Shown piece by piece: positions 1 to 8,845 of a stretch of DNA of 64,000 nucleotides (within the stretch, counting starts at the first letter, position 1; each line of letters begins with the position of its first letter). The position numbers and the translations under genes are program-made. Origin of the DNA: Coriolopsis trogii (Eukaryota; Basidiomycota; Agaricomycetes; Polyporales; Polyporaceae); contig JAHYIO010000006.1 of NCBI GenBank assembly GCA_020543525.1, positions 1-64,000 on the forward strand, read 5' to 3'. The notes below the pieces were generated by a model. It had not been told where the DNA came from. It worked only from the letters and a program-made list of their open reading frames with translations, and made no database searches.

Positions 1-72
1 AACCCTAACCCTAACCCTAACCCTAACCCTAACCCTAACCCTAACCCTAACCCTAACCCTAACCCTAACCCT
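1..72. repeat. Telomere repeat array, chromosome end
   Basis: Twelve uninterrupted copies of AACCCT (TTAGGG on the other strand) start at base 1 and break into unique sequence after about position 73. This is the standard telomere repeat of most filamentous fungi, so the left edge of the window is a natural chromosome end. The array may be longer in the cell than in the assembly. Confidence 0.97.
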
Positions 73-73
73 A

Positions 74-254
74 ATCCCAGTCCAGTATATAGATGAACCT
101 AGTGTATTTGAGTATATAGACATAGTAAATCAGTATAAGTTGAGAATATATGCCTGTTTGCTATAGAGTGTAGATATGATGCTGCGTGAGATATTTAAAT
201 CTACATGAGTTGGTACCCATGGCTGTCTGTAGTATCTGTGTGACATACGTGGGA
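74..254. other. Subtelomeric spacer without a gene
   Basis: AT-rich spacer between the telomere and the repeat edge at about 255. I see no open reading frame of note, no RNA gene and no clear internal repeat. Confidence 0.5.
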
Positions 255-354
255 CGGGGGTGGGAAAGTCTTATTTAAACCCTAAACTAGGGTTGTAAGA
301 CCCTACCCTAGGGTCTAATCTCAACCCAGGGACCCTCAGAATCTCTCATAACCC
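255..354. repeat. Repeat edge that truncates the helicase gene
   Basis: This stretch runs from TATTTAAACCCTAA to TCTCTCATAACCC and resembles 8757-8843 in layout and partly in sequence. In both places it meets a coding region that stops abruptly at its end. Read on the minus strand, both edges begin GGTTATGAGAGA. The likely reading is the terminus of a repeat family, such as an LTR or other mobile element. Neither its other end nor a target duplication is visible, so the element type is open. Confidence 0.45.
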
Positions 355-2210
355 AACGAGAGCAGTGGATACGCACCGACATGCTCGCAACCACAATACA
401 ATGATCTGCGCTGCAATTGAGCTCAGACCACTTGACCCAGAATGCGCTCCGGTTTTCCATGGTGCACGTGCCCACGTACGGCAGGATACCGAAAGAACGA
501 GCGATGAGGAAGCGGTGGAGCTCAGTGATCCACTGGTCGACCAAGCCGGGGGGGCAGATGATCATCAATGGTAGTTTGGGCAGGTTCCCATCTTCATCAA
601 GGCCCGGAGTGTTCTGTTTCTTCGCTGAGAAACGACACGAACGTCAGTACAGCGAAAACACACTCTGGGCATCAAACAACCTACAGAACTTGCCAGGGAA
701 ATGGCCCCGAGTCTCGAAGAACGCGCGAAAGAACGCATAGAGCGTGATGACCCCGACGCCCTGGATGGTCTTCCCGACGCCGACATTGTCCATGACGAGG
801 ACGGGCTTCCCCTCGAACATGCGGTCCATGATGTGCAGGACCCCGATGAGCTGATGCCAACGCAAGCGGAGGGGGAGTGCCGACGGAGACTTCAGCACTT
901 TCTCACCCTCCTTCGTCCAAGGATCTGTCGCACCGTCGGGGTCCTCAGTCTGGTTGAAGCCCTCGAGGTAGCCATCGGTGATCCCCAAGTACGCGTCGAG
1001 TTCTTCCGGCGTGGTGTTGCAATAGTGTTCAACGCCCTCGGACCAATGGTTGATATCGAACTCGGCGTGGCGGACGGGAATCTCTCCGTCCACATCGTCC
1101 CCCAATGCCTGAATAGCAGCCGCGATGGCGTGGAGGACGCTGTCGACATCCTTGGGGGTGGGGAGATGGGCGAGAGCCTTGCGCAAGGCGGGAGGAATCT
1201 CTGCTCGTTATGTTAGTGGATTACTTGCCTGCGGAAGAGGGTAACCTACTGATTTTGACCGGAGCGTCCTCCCCTTCGCGGACAATGGCCTGGAGAGACT
1301 CGAGCTCGAGCTTCCCCCTCTCGCGATTCTCGTTGTGCTTCTCATCTCGGAAGGGTTTCAGTAGATGGTAATACGTCTCCAGCTTGTCGAAATACCGGCG
1401 TGCAGCCGGAGGGTCGTTCGGTGAGGCCTCGACCTTCGAGCGAGCGTTCTCCATTTCCTTCTCCGCCTTTTGCAAGGCGGTGAGGTGATAAGTGTAGGAC
1501 CTTCGCCAACGACGCCACATGAGGGCACACGTGCTCTGAACGAACTTGTGCACTTCCGATTTCAGCAGGTTACCGTTGCGTCGGAAGCCGTCCTGGCCGA
1601 AGAGGTTCATCACGAGCTGCTTGTTCGCACTGGCAACACCGCTCTCCTCCATGGGAGTAAACTGTGCAATCATTGTGTCAGCGGTAACGAACATTGTGGG
1701 GAATTTGACTCGACGTTTTACCTTCTCGCCGTCGTCGGCTGCCACGCAGTACGAGTTGAGATCGTACTCAGCCATGGTTTCGTCGAAGAACTGGTTCCAA
1801 CGGATGCGCTTGGCAAACGAGTTGATCCACGCCCCAAGGGCCTGTCGTCCATCCTTGTCGTTGGCATCGGGCTTCTTCGAGTACTTGAGACGTTCGGCAT
1901 AGTCTTCGCGGGCATGGTAGGCGTGGACGAAGGCGACGATAGCATTCAATTGATCCTGTTTGAGACCAGTTGAGTCGGGTGTCGCGGAAGGGACCCATGG
2001 TGGACGTTGCCAGCCGCTGCGCTCGCAGAACTGGGGCCAGAACCATGGCGCAGGCTCCGAAAATTGCTTCTTGTCGAGGCGGGAAAGCTCGAGGAACGAG
2101 ACCATAAGGTTGTCGGTGGGCATGTTGGCAGAGGTGTGGACGAGAGATTGCGAGGATTTCAGACAGGGCTCGGTGTATCTGCCTGCAGTGTAGCCGCAGA
2201 CAGAAGACAC
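355..2210 (-). pseudogene. Subtelomeric SNF2-family helicase, 3' part missing
   Basis: Minus-strand gene fragment of three exons. Exon 1 (2210-1232) encodes a helical, charged N-terminal region with no domain I recognise. Exon 2 leads into an SNF2-type helicase core with a Walker A-like segment, DNVGVGKTIQG (compare DEMGLGKT of the family). Exon 3 carries motif Ia, MIICPPGLVDQW. The frame then runs into the repeat edge near 355 and the DEAD/H box and whole C-terminal lobe are absent, so it should be inactive as a helicase. The second intron fits best as a GC-AG intron, giving FPAKKQN across the junction. The start may be 2210 or the ATG at 2123; two hairpin motifs overlap the region between them. 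Helicase genes next to telomeres are common in fungi; this one is SNF2-like rather than RecQ-like. Confidence 0.72.
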
Positions 2211-3644
2211 GCAGAGGGAAGCGCGGGTGGTGCAAGTATGCCTGTAGTATAGCCACAGACAGACAGCACGCAGACAGGAGAGAAACCGGGCAGGAGGAGG
2301 GAGGGGGGTTGGGGGTTTGGCTGCGTCTTAGATATCTCCCGAAAAATGGGGTTGCGAGGGTCGGGTCCGAGCAACTGCCATCACTGTTTAGTGTGCGCGA
2401 AAACGTGCTGCCGAGTAATTAGCCAGTGGAAGAGAGATCGCGATCGATCGACATACACACCTAACCATGCGGGGCTTTGATACTCCGTCCGACCCAAAAA
2501 TCCGGATTTGGGAGGACCCGCGGGTGTGCAGAGAGCGGGCCTCGTGGAAGCCTCTGCGCGCGCGGTATGCGGGGCCGTCGCGCCACGTACGCGTATGTGC
2601 GTGCGTGCGTTGGGGCTCGAGGAGGCCTGCTTACGCGCGCTGTGCGATGAGTATGGCGTCATGCAATTAATGCCCGTACTTACCAGACGAGAGGATCCCG
2701 ATTCCGCCAGAAGAACTTCACGTGTCCTCCAGAGAGTTTATGCGAGTACTGCGGTGGAGGCTTGGAGTGCCAAGCACTGTAAGTGCGTTGAGCACGAGGC
2801 TGGATTGCCGATAAGTTCGCTAGGGTCTCCAAATGTTGAAACGAGCAGCGTCAGCGCCCAGTCAGTTCTCGGGAGGATGGTGGCCGAGGAACGAAGATGA
2901 CAACGAGGCGGAGGACATCTGATCGTCAAGTAGGAGAGGGGCGTCGGTCGATTGGGTTTGAAGAGGAGCCAGGGAAGCGTGCCAAAGGAGAGAGGAGATG
3001 TTGGCTGAGGATGTGGAGGAAGATGAGGATGGAGCCCGGATGGAGAGACTGTTGGGTGAGGCGAGCGGCATGGACTGTCCGAACGAAGGTGGGGCGTCGT
3101 TGCGTCTAAGTGACGCATGAGATCTGCAAGAATGCGAGGTGCGGGTGGGTTAGCAAGTCCGCAGAGGTGTCAGGTGGGTTAGGAAGCGAACATACGAGGA
3201 CAAGGGATATTGCGCTCGATTGGCATGTCTTCCGAGGTGGGCCATGTCGTTCGGAGGTCGCGCGGGGCAAAGTTTTCCCATAGCCGTGCGCAGTATAGCC
3301 GCACACAAGCCAGGAAAGAGTCCCAGGTGATTGAAGGGCTTGTCTGGGGGTTCATCCGTATGCAGAGTCGTCGGCGGCCGTGCGCAGTATAGCCACACAC
3401 GAGCTAGTGGGGAGTCGCGTCGCCTAGAACACGTTCGCATGCAGTATAGCCGCATACAAACGCAGAGAGGGTCGTGTCGCCTAGACACGTTTGCACGCAG
3501 TATAGCCGCGCACAAACGCAGAGAGAGTCGCGTCGCCTAGACACGTTTGCACGCAGTATAGCCGCATACAAACGCAGAGTAGTGTCGCTCAAAGTGCCGT
3601 AGGGTTGTCGCCAACAGTCGTGCGCAGTATAGCCGCACACGACC
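2178..3644 (-). promoter_or_regulatory. Eight sense-oriented hairpin motifs upstream of the helicase
   Basis: Eight copies of a motif whose minus-strand RNA would have the loop GGCUAUACU (first copy GGCUACACU). Loops lie at 2187-2195, 2246-2254, 3292-3300, 3386-3394, 3443-3451, 3499-3507, 3555-3563 and 3626-3634. Flanking arms pair for about 8-10 bp in each copy. For example, the copy at 3489-3517 has arms GUUUGUGCGC and GCGUGCAAAC, and the next has GUUUGUAUGC with the same right arm. Several pairs are G-U, which hold in RNA of this strand but become A-C mismatches on the other. The motif lies on the sense strand of the helicase gene and probably in its leader. No function is known to me. Confidence 0.7.
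3430..3590. repeat. 56-bp tandem repeat carrying hairpins 5-7
   Basis: Three tandem units of about 56 bp, each with CGCCTAGA-ACACGT, the hairpin motif and ACGCAGAG. Substitutions between units fall mainly in the hairpin stems and keep pairing. The unit at 4082-4137 in the opposite array has the same 56-bp motif spacing. Confidence 0.8.
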
Positions 3645-4081
3645 AGAGTGATGGGAGAGAGTAGTCGGATAGAGAGGACAATGAGACTGCTAGCGAGACT
3701 TGTGGGTCCCATCCAAACGTCCCAGGGCGATCACGTGGCTAGAATTCTCACGAGAAGCCAAGTCGGAGATTCTCGGACAACCAACCTTGTAGCCAATCTG
3801 ATAATTCAATCTTATCTCCAGGCACATTGACTTCGCGAAGCGATAATCTCTTCTGAAGTCTAATCTAATCTCAGGAGATCATCTCTGCCAGCGCACCCGC
3901 CGGCGTCTACGACAACACGACCAAACAGAGGCGGGATTTCGCTAAGTCCAACATGCCCTCAAGGGCCTCCTCTGTGCTCCCGCCTTCCACCTCGCTCACT
4001 GCATAACTCGCGCTTCCCGCACGCCGTCCATCCGCCACCCTCTCCCCCTCTCGCGCCCCTCCATCGACGATCCCCGGCCCC
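3645..4081. other. Spacer between the two divergent hairpin arrays
   Basis: About 440 bp between the last minus-oriented and first plus-oriented hairpin. No convincing coding frame. It contains the probable core promoters of the divergent helicase and 903-aa genes, but I cannot point to a specific TATA or initiator element. Confidence 0.45.
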
Positions 4082-4313
4082 GAGACCGTGTGCGGCTATA
4101 CTGCACACGTCTCCTCCCAACCCCTCCTCCCGGCCTCGAGATCGTGTGCGGCTATACTGCGCGCGTCTCTTCGACTCCTCAAGTCCAAGGTTCTCCTCCT
4201 CCCGGCCTCGAGATCGTGTGCGGCTATACTGCGCGCGTCTCTTCGACTCCTCAAGTCCAAGGTTCCCCTCCTCCCGGCCTCGAGATCGTGTGCGGCTATA
4301 CTGCGCGCGTCTC
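4082..4313 (+). promoter_or_regulatory. Four sense-oriented hairpin motifs upstream of the 903-aa gene
   Basis: Plus-strand loops GGCUAUACU at 4094-4102, 4150-4158, 4222-4230 and 4294-4302. The inner stem GUGUGC pairs with GCACAC in the first copy and with GCGCGC (two G-U pairs) in the other three. A bulged C then separates it from an outer stem: GAGAC with GUCUC, or GAGAU with GUCUC. The last three copies sit in a 72-bp tandem repeat. The array ends about 150 bp before the first ATG of the downstream gene, so it probably lies in its promoter or 5' leader, in sense orientation, mirroring the helicase side. Confidence 0.7.
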
Positions 4314-4325
4314 TTCGACTCTATC
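4138..4325. repeat. 72-bp tandem repeat, about 2.6 units
   Basis: Units run from GAGATCGTGTGCGG through CTTCGACTCCTCAAGTCC to TCCTCCCGGCCTC. The first two units differ by about one base and the third breaks off after TCTCTTCGACTC. Near identity suggests recent expansion. Confidence 0.85.
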
Positions 4326-4463
4326 GCATCACGCTCGGACCGATACCTGACTCTTCGACCTGGTACGCTCCAATTTTCAAGCATGCGGCTCGAGAGTGCG
4401 TACTGACTTCTTATTTAGCCCTTCAACTACCCTCCCTACACCCTCCCAGCCGTGAATACAATA

Positions 4464-7281
4464 ATGAGTGCTCCCGCTGCCAGGTATGTTAGAAGTTCTT
4501 GCCTATTGTATACCAACTGACCAGCTTCTCTGTCTACTAGTACAAACGCTCCCCGCCGTGCCTTCGAATACAATAACAGATGGTACACGGTCATCAATCC
4601 CTCCGCTGCCGAGTCAGTCCCTCCCGTGTACGCCATCGGGGAACCCCAGCGGAGCCTCGAAGGGAGGGACTTCCGCAAAGCGCTCTGGGTGGTCGACAAG
4701 GCTCCCGAGCTCGCGTACATGCTCAAGCGGTACGACAATGAGAGCACGTTCATCGCGCGGCTGAACGTGGACATCCGGGAGATAAGGATCATCGAGGTCG
4801 AAGGCGGGTTTCGCCTCACGGACCAGCTCATGGCTCGATGGGGCGACCTCGAGCGGTCCCTCACCCACATCAGCAGGATTCTTTTCTCGGCGGCACACGG
4901 TAAACCCGAGGCCAAGATTCCTTTCGACTCCCACTGGCCCCTCCCGCACGAGTTGGGGTACAAGAAAATCCATCGCTCGCGGCAGGCAGCACAAGCCGCA
5001 TGTAGCCAGTCTCGGGACGCCTGCGCGATCCTCGCCGCGCGTTGCGCAATGGGCGTAGCACTGTGTAGCGACAATTTAGACCAGGACCCTCCCCGCTGGG
5101 TACACGCACTGCTCCGCGTGAACGTCCCTGCGGCCTGGGTCGACCTCTTCCGCAACTCCCGCATCCCCGACTTGTCGCCCGGTTTGCGCGTGGGATGCTA
5201 CGTGTATCCCGGTGCTGGACCAGCTCGCACACCATGGATGGAGCATGTCCCCTGCATGATCCGCGCTGGCCTCCCGGTGTACATCATTTGGCCAGCGAGG
5301 GAGTCCATCTCGGCTGTATTGGCCGAGTTCCCTTTCCTCCAGCCCTACTTCCCCCCCACGCTGCAACATTTCATCCACATACCTCCGGTTGCAGAAGGGC
5401 GGGTGGTGTACGTCCACGGCCAAGCACGTGTGGTTGGGGCGGAGATGTTCTTCCGGTGGCCTCCCGCCCAGCCAGCCCCTCCCGCCCAGCAAGCCCCTCC
5501 CGCCCAGCAAGCCCCAACCGCCCAGCAAGCCCCAACCGCCCAGCAAGCCCCTCCCGCCCAGCCAGTTGTCTCCGAGGGGGTAACAAAACCTCACGGACCT
5601 GGGCAACGGGAGGGCGAGTTATATCTGGAGTTCTTTGCTCGACGCGTGGCGCAAAACGCGCAAGCAGCAAAGAACGAGAGTCCGGAGTCGCGCGCGCGCC
5701 GTCTCAAGCGGGAGGAGATCGCCAAGACGTTCAAACAGCCGACTCGCCCCACGAGAGTCTACCTCTGGAAGGAGTATATCGACATCGATATGACCTCCAA
5801 TCCAGAGTGGTGGGAACTCGACTACCGGTCGGTAGTCGGCCGCCAGGCTATCCAGGACGTGTGGGGCATGTATAGTCAGCGGCAGAAGAGGTACGACTCT
5901 TTCGCTGACGAATGGGACATCTGCGCCAAGCTTGCGCCAGGCGAGGAGGGCGGCGACAACGACGACGACCCCGACGACTGGGACGCAGACGGCTACCCCA
6001 CCGCCGACCCCGCTGTCGCCGGGCCCAGCAGCAGCCAGGCAAACGAGGCGCCCCCGACACCCGTTGCTGCATCCTTCCGCACGGACCTTGAGGCATATTA
6101 CCAGCGCGAGGACATCGAGTACGCTCCTTTCATGGCTCACGTTGATGTCATCCTTCGTCAACGCTTCCGTCTCATTTGGTCCGAGCCACCGCCACCACAA
6201 CCCGTCAAGAAGTACCCCGTCGAGCAGCTTGCCAAGACACTCGGCTATCTCGACGAGGACCTCAAGATCGAGGAGTCGAAGGTCCAGTGCCTGTGTCCCT
6301 TCATCCATGCCCTCCTGGAGAAGAGCCCTCTGCCACCAGTCCTCTGGGACTGTGCGCCCGCCAATCCCGAGTACCTCCTGCTCCCTCACTGCCAGCATCC
6401 GAAAATGACCGTTCGTGTCATGGAGCTGAACAGTCTGCCCATGTACCGCGTCCGGTACAAAGACGACAAGTCCTCGAGCTTATGGGATCTAATGCTGTAT
6501 AGTCCTGCCAGCGTCCTCCAGCTCTACCGGCAACACAGCATCAAGACAAGCCAGGAGGCCGCTCGATATGTGAGCAAGTACGGCATCGCACACCAGACGC
6601 TGTACACCCCATCGCCGCGCGATCCCATTTCACTGGCCCCTCCCATTCGAGCGGTTCTCGGGTGGCGCGCTCACAACACCATCTTCAATAGGTACGACTA
6701 CGCTGCGTACGAAACTCGCGCGCGGGACATCCTGAGCAGTCCTCGTGCGCGAGCTGCTATTCGAAGAGGAGGTATCATCTGGCGCCTGGCTATGGAGCTC
6801 ACGCAGGGGAACCTCGCCGACCTCGCAGCTGAAGGTCCCTCTCTCGACGTGCTGGTGCATGGCAAAGCCTTCCGACCGACGCGAGGTAATGACAGTTACG
6901 ATGACGAGCTCTCCCCAGATGAGCTCGATGTCATCTGTGGTGTCTATCGCGTGTTTATCGGTAAGTTCCCCTCACATATATATTATTATCGACTAATATT
7001 GTGCTGCAGACCAACGCCAAAACGTGAACGACGTGTACCTCATGTCATGGTGGCCCAGGTGCGACACTTGGGACAAGTGTAGCCTCAATGTCGGCTATTG
7101 GACGCCGTACTGCGAGTCGTGGTTCGTCAACCACCTCAAGGCCATCCGCAATGGGACGTTTCAGCTTCGCACCGCCACGCATTGGCGACGCTCGCTGAAG
7201 CACGCGATCACAGCGCAGAAGGTGCAGAAGGGACTGGACGACAGGGCAAAGGACTTCCTGGCGAACAATCGACTTGACTGA
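4464..7281 (+). CDS. Unknown 903-aa subtelomeric protein
   Basis: Three-exon model: 4464-4483, 4541-6960 and 7010-7281, with GT-AG introns of 57 and 49 bp that keep frame exactly. The product begins MSAPAAS and ends with a basic tail, LANNRLD. I recognise no catalytic domain. Visible features: an N-terminal alpha/beta region to about residue 290; a Pro/Ala/Gln minisatellite near residues 305-340; a basic stretch; a Trp-rich segment (NPEWWELDY); an acidic run of Asp residues; and a C-terminal Trp/Cys region, SWWPRCDTWDKC. Long intact frame and consistent splicing argue that the gene is functional. It lies head-to-head with the truncated helicase across the hairpin arrays. Related uncharacterised proteins probably occur in other agaricomycetes, but that is an impression only. 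Confidence 0.75.
5460..5568 (+). repeat. 18-bp coding minisatellite (PAQQAP)
   Basis: Six near-identical 18-bp units inside the 903-aa gene encode a repeated Pro-Ala-Gln-Gln-Ala-Pro/Thr segment. Changes between units are mostly Pro to Thr. Copy number is likely to vary between strains. Confidence 0.85.
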
Positions 7282-7449
7282 CGGTGAGTTCGGACGGACT
7301 GGCATTCTGTATCTACGCATTGCATGTACTCGGACATGGACTGAACGCTGTATCTACTACGCATCGCATGTACTTGGACTCTTGAACTGAACATTATAGT
7401 TCAATGCATGTATTATATTAATTTCTTATAATTCTGTTCCTTTGACACT

Positions 7450-7975
7450 CAACCTCGAGTCCCATACGCGCGTGAGCCTCCTCGAGGCCCTCTGTAGTGC
7501 AACACCACAAGCGCGCAATTCGCACTACACTGCACGCTTGCGAGCCTCCTCGAGGCCCGTACGCAATGAGTTTCCTCGCATCTCCGCACGCACGTGAGCC
7601 TTCTCGAGGCCCTCTGTAGTGCAACACCACAAGCGCGCAATTCGCACTACACTGCACGCTCGCGAGCCTCCTCGAGGCCCGTACGCAATGAGTTTCCTCT
7701 CATCTCCGTACGCGCGTGAGCCTCCTCGAGGCCCTCTGTAGTGCAACACCACAAGCGCGCAATTCGCACTACACTGCACGCTTGCGAGCCTCCTCGAGGC
7801 CCGTACGCAATGAGTTTCCTCGCATCTCCGCACGCACGTGAGCCTTCTCGAGGCCCTCTGTAGTGCAACACCACAAGCGCGCAATTCGCACTATACTGCA
7901 CGCTCGCGAGCCTCCTCGAGGCCCGTACGCAATGAGTTTCCTCAAGCCTCATACTCTTGAGGTCCTTTGTAATGC
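7450..7975. repeat. 122-bp tandem repeat with 244-bp higher-order period
   Basis: The phrase TCTGTAGTGCAACACCAC recurs at 7491, 7613, 7735 and 7857, exactly 122 bp apart. Units 1 and 3 are identical to each other at the variable sites (CTTGCGAG, CGCATCTCCGCACGCAC) and differ from units 2 and 4 (CTCGCGAG, and in unit 2 CTCATCTCCGTACGCGC), giving a 244-bp dimer. A degenerate half unit follows to about 8040. Open frames across it are a by-product of the period and are not called as genes. Confidence 0.9.
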
Positions 7976-7989
7976 AGCACCACATAGGC

Positions 7990-8756
7990 ACAACTCGTAC
8001 TGTACTGCACACATGTGAGCCTCCTCCAGCCTCACACACCACCAAATTTAGGCAAGGTATCTCTCAACTCTGAAGAGGTTTGCTTTCCAATGTCCCTCAC
8101 AGTCCCATGTAAATATCTTGATAATTTAATGGCGTTCTGAAAGCTTGTCATACTCTGAAAAAGGTGGCAGAACAAATGCTCCTCAGGTCTGGAGCTTGTT
8201 CACCCCTCAAGAAAAATTTACTCAGCTTGATCTGGATTCCACCAAGTTTACACACCCAGCTGCAGTGCTTTTGAGCACTTTGCTATGCAGCATTACAAGT
8301 ATGCAATTAACAATCTACTAAGTGCATGCACACAAGCCTCTTCAAGCTCTGTATCTGTGTACGCTTTTCTGACCCTATATAATGACAATGATCTTCTCTA
8401 GGTGTGAGATACTCTAGGTGGTCTGTTCCTAGGAGCATCTGGTGCAACCCAATCATCTAGCCAGCTGTGTGTTCAAGGCCTGGAATAAGCATTCTAAAAT
8501 GAAGCATAGAAGGATTGTTCACGGTAGGTATGTTACAATACTAGCAATATTATAGTGAACTACTTTTCCACGTTAAGCTCTCAGGAACACTGAAAAATAA
8601 TGGCTAGCACTTCTCCTTCAATTCAATCAGAATCCTTTGCATAATACTAGTAAGAGTAGCATGTTACAAAATATTACTTGATGCGCGGTTGTGGGACTAC
8701 AAGTGCAGAAGATTGGCTGCTATGTATGATGCTCAGCAACTCCCTATGTGTTCAGA
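7990..8756. other. AT-rich spacer without a gene
   Basis: Low-GC stretch between the tandem repeat and the repeat edge at 8757. There is no supported coding frame. It reads like old mobile-element sequence, but no family can be assigned by eye. Confidence 0.45.
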
Positions 8757-8845
8757 GAGATATTTAAACCCTAATTTAGGATTAGGTCCTGCCCAAGCCT
8801 AGGGTTTATCCAAGCCTATGAACACCAAATCTCTCTCATAACCCT
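8757..8845. repeat. Repeat edge that truncates the gypsy element
   Basis: Runs from TATTTAAACCCTAA to CTCTCTCATAACCC. It shares layout and both end motifs with 255-354. The gypsy integrase frame stops making sense exactly here: the conserved part ends after SHFFRSL and the following residues are encoded by the repeat edge. Confidence 0.5.

Noticed and set aside
3150..3712. Overlapping minus-strand frames with repeated Cys-Gly-Tyr-Thr-Ala words
   Set aside because: The repeated peptide is only the translation of the hairpin loop motif; frames change between copies and there is no coding constraint.
3959..4492. Open frames on both strands over the plus-oriented hairpin array
   Set aside because: They are produced by the 72-bp repeat, a multiple of three, and have no start or splice context.
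7418..8045. Repeat protein of about 120-130 aa over the 122-bp satellite
   Set aside because: 122 is not a multiple of three, the frames shift between units, and they are better seen as satellite DNA.
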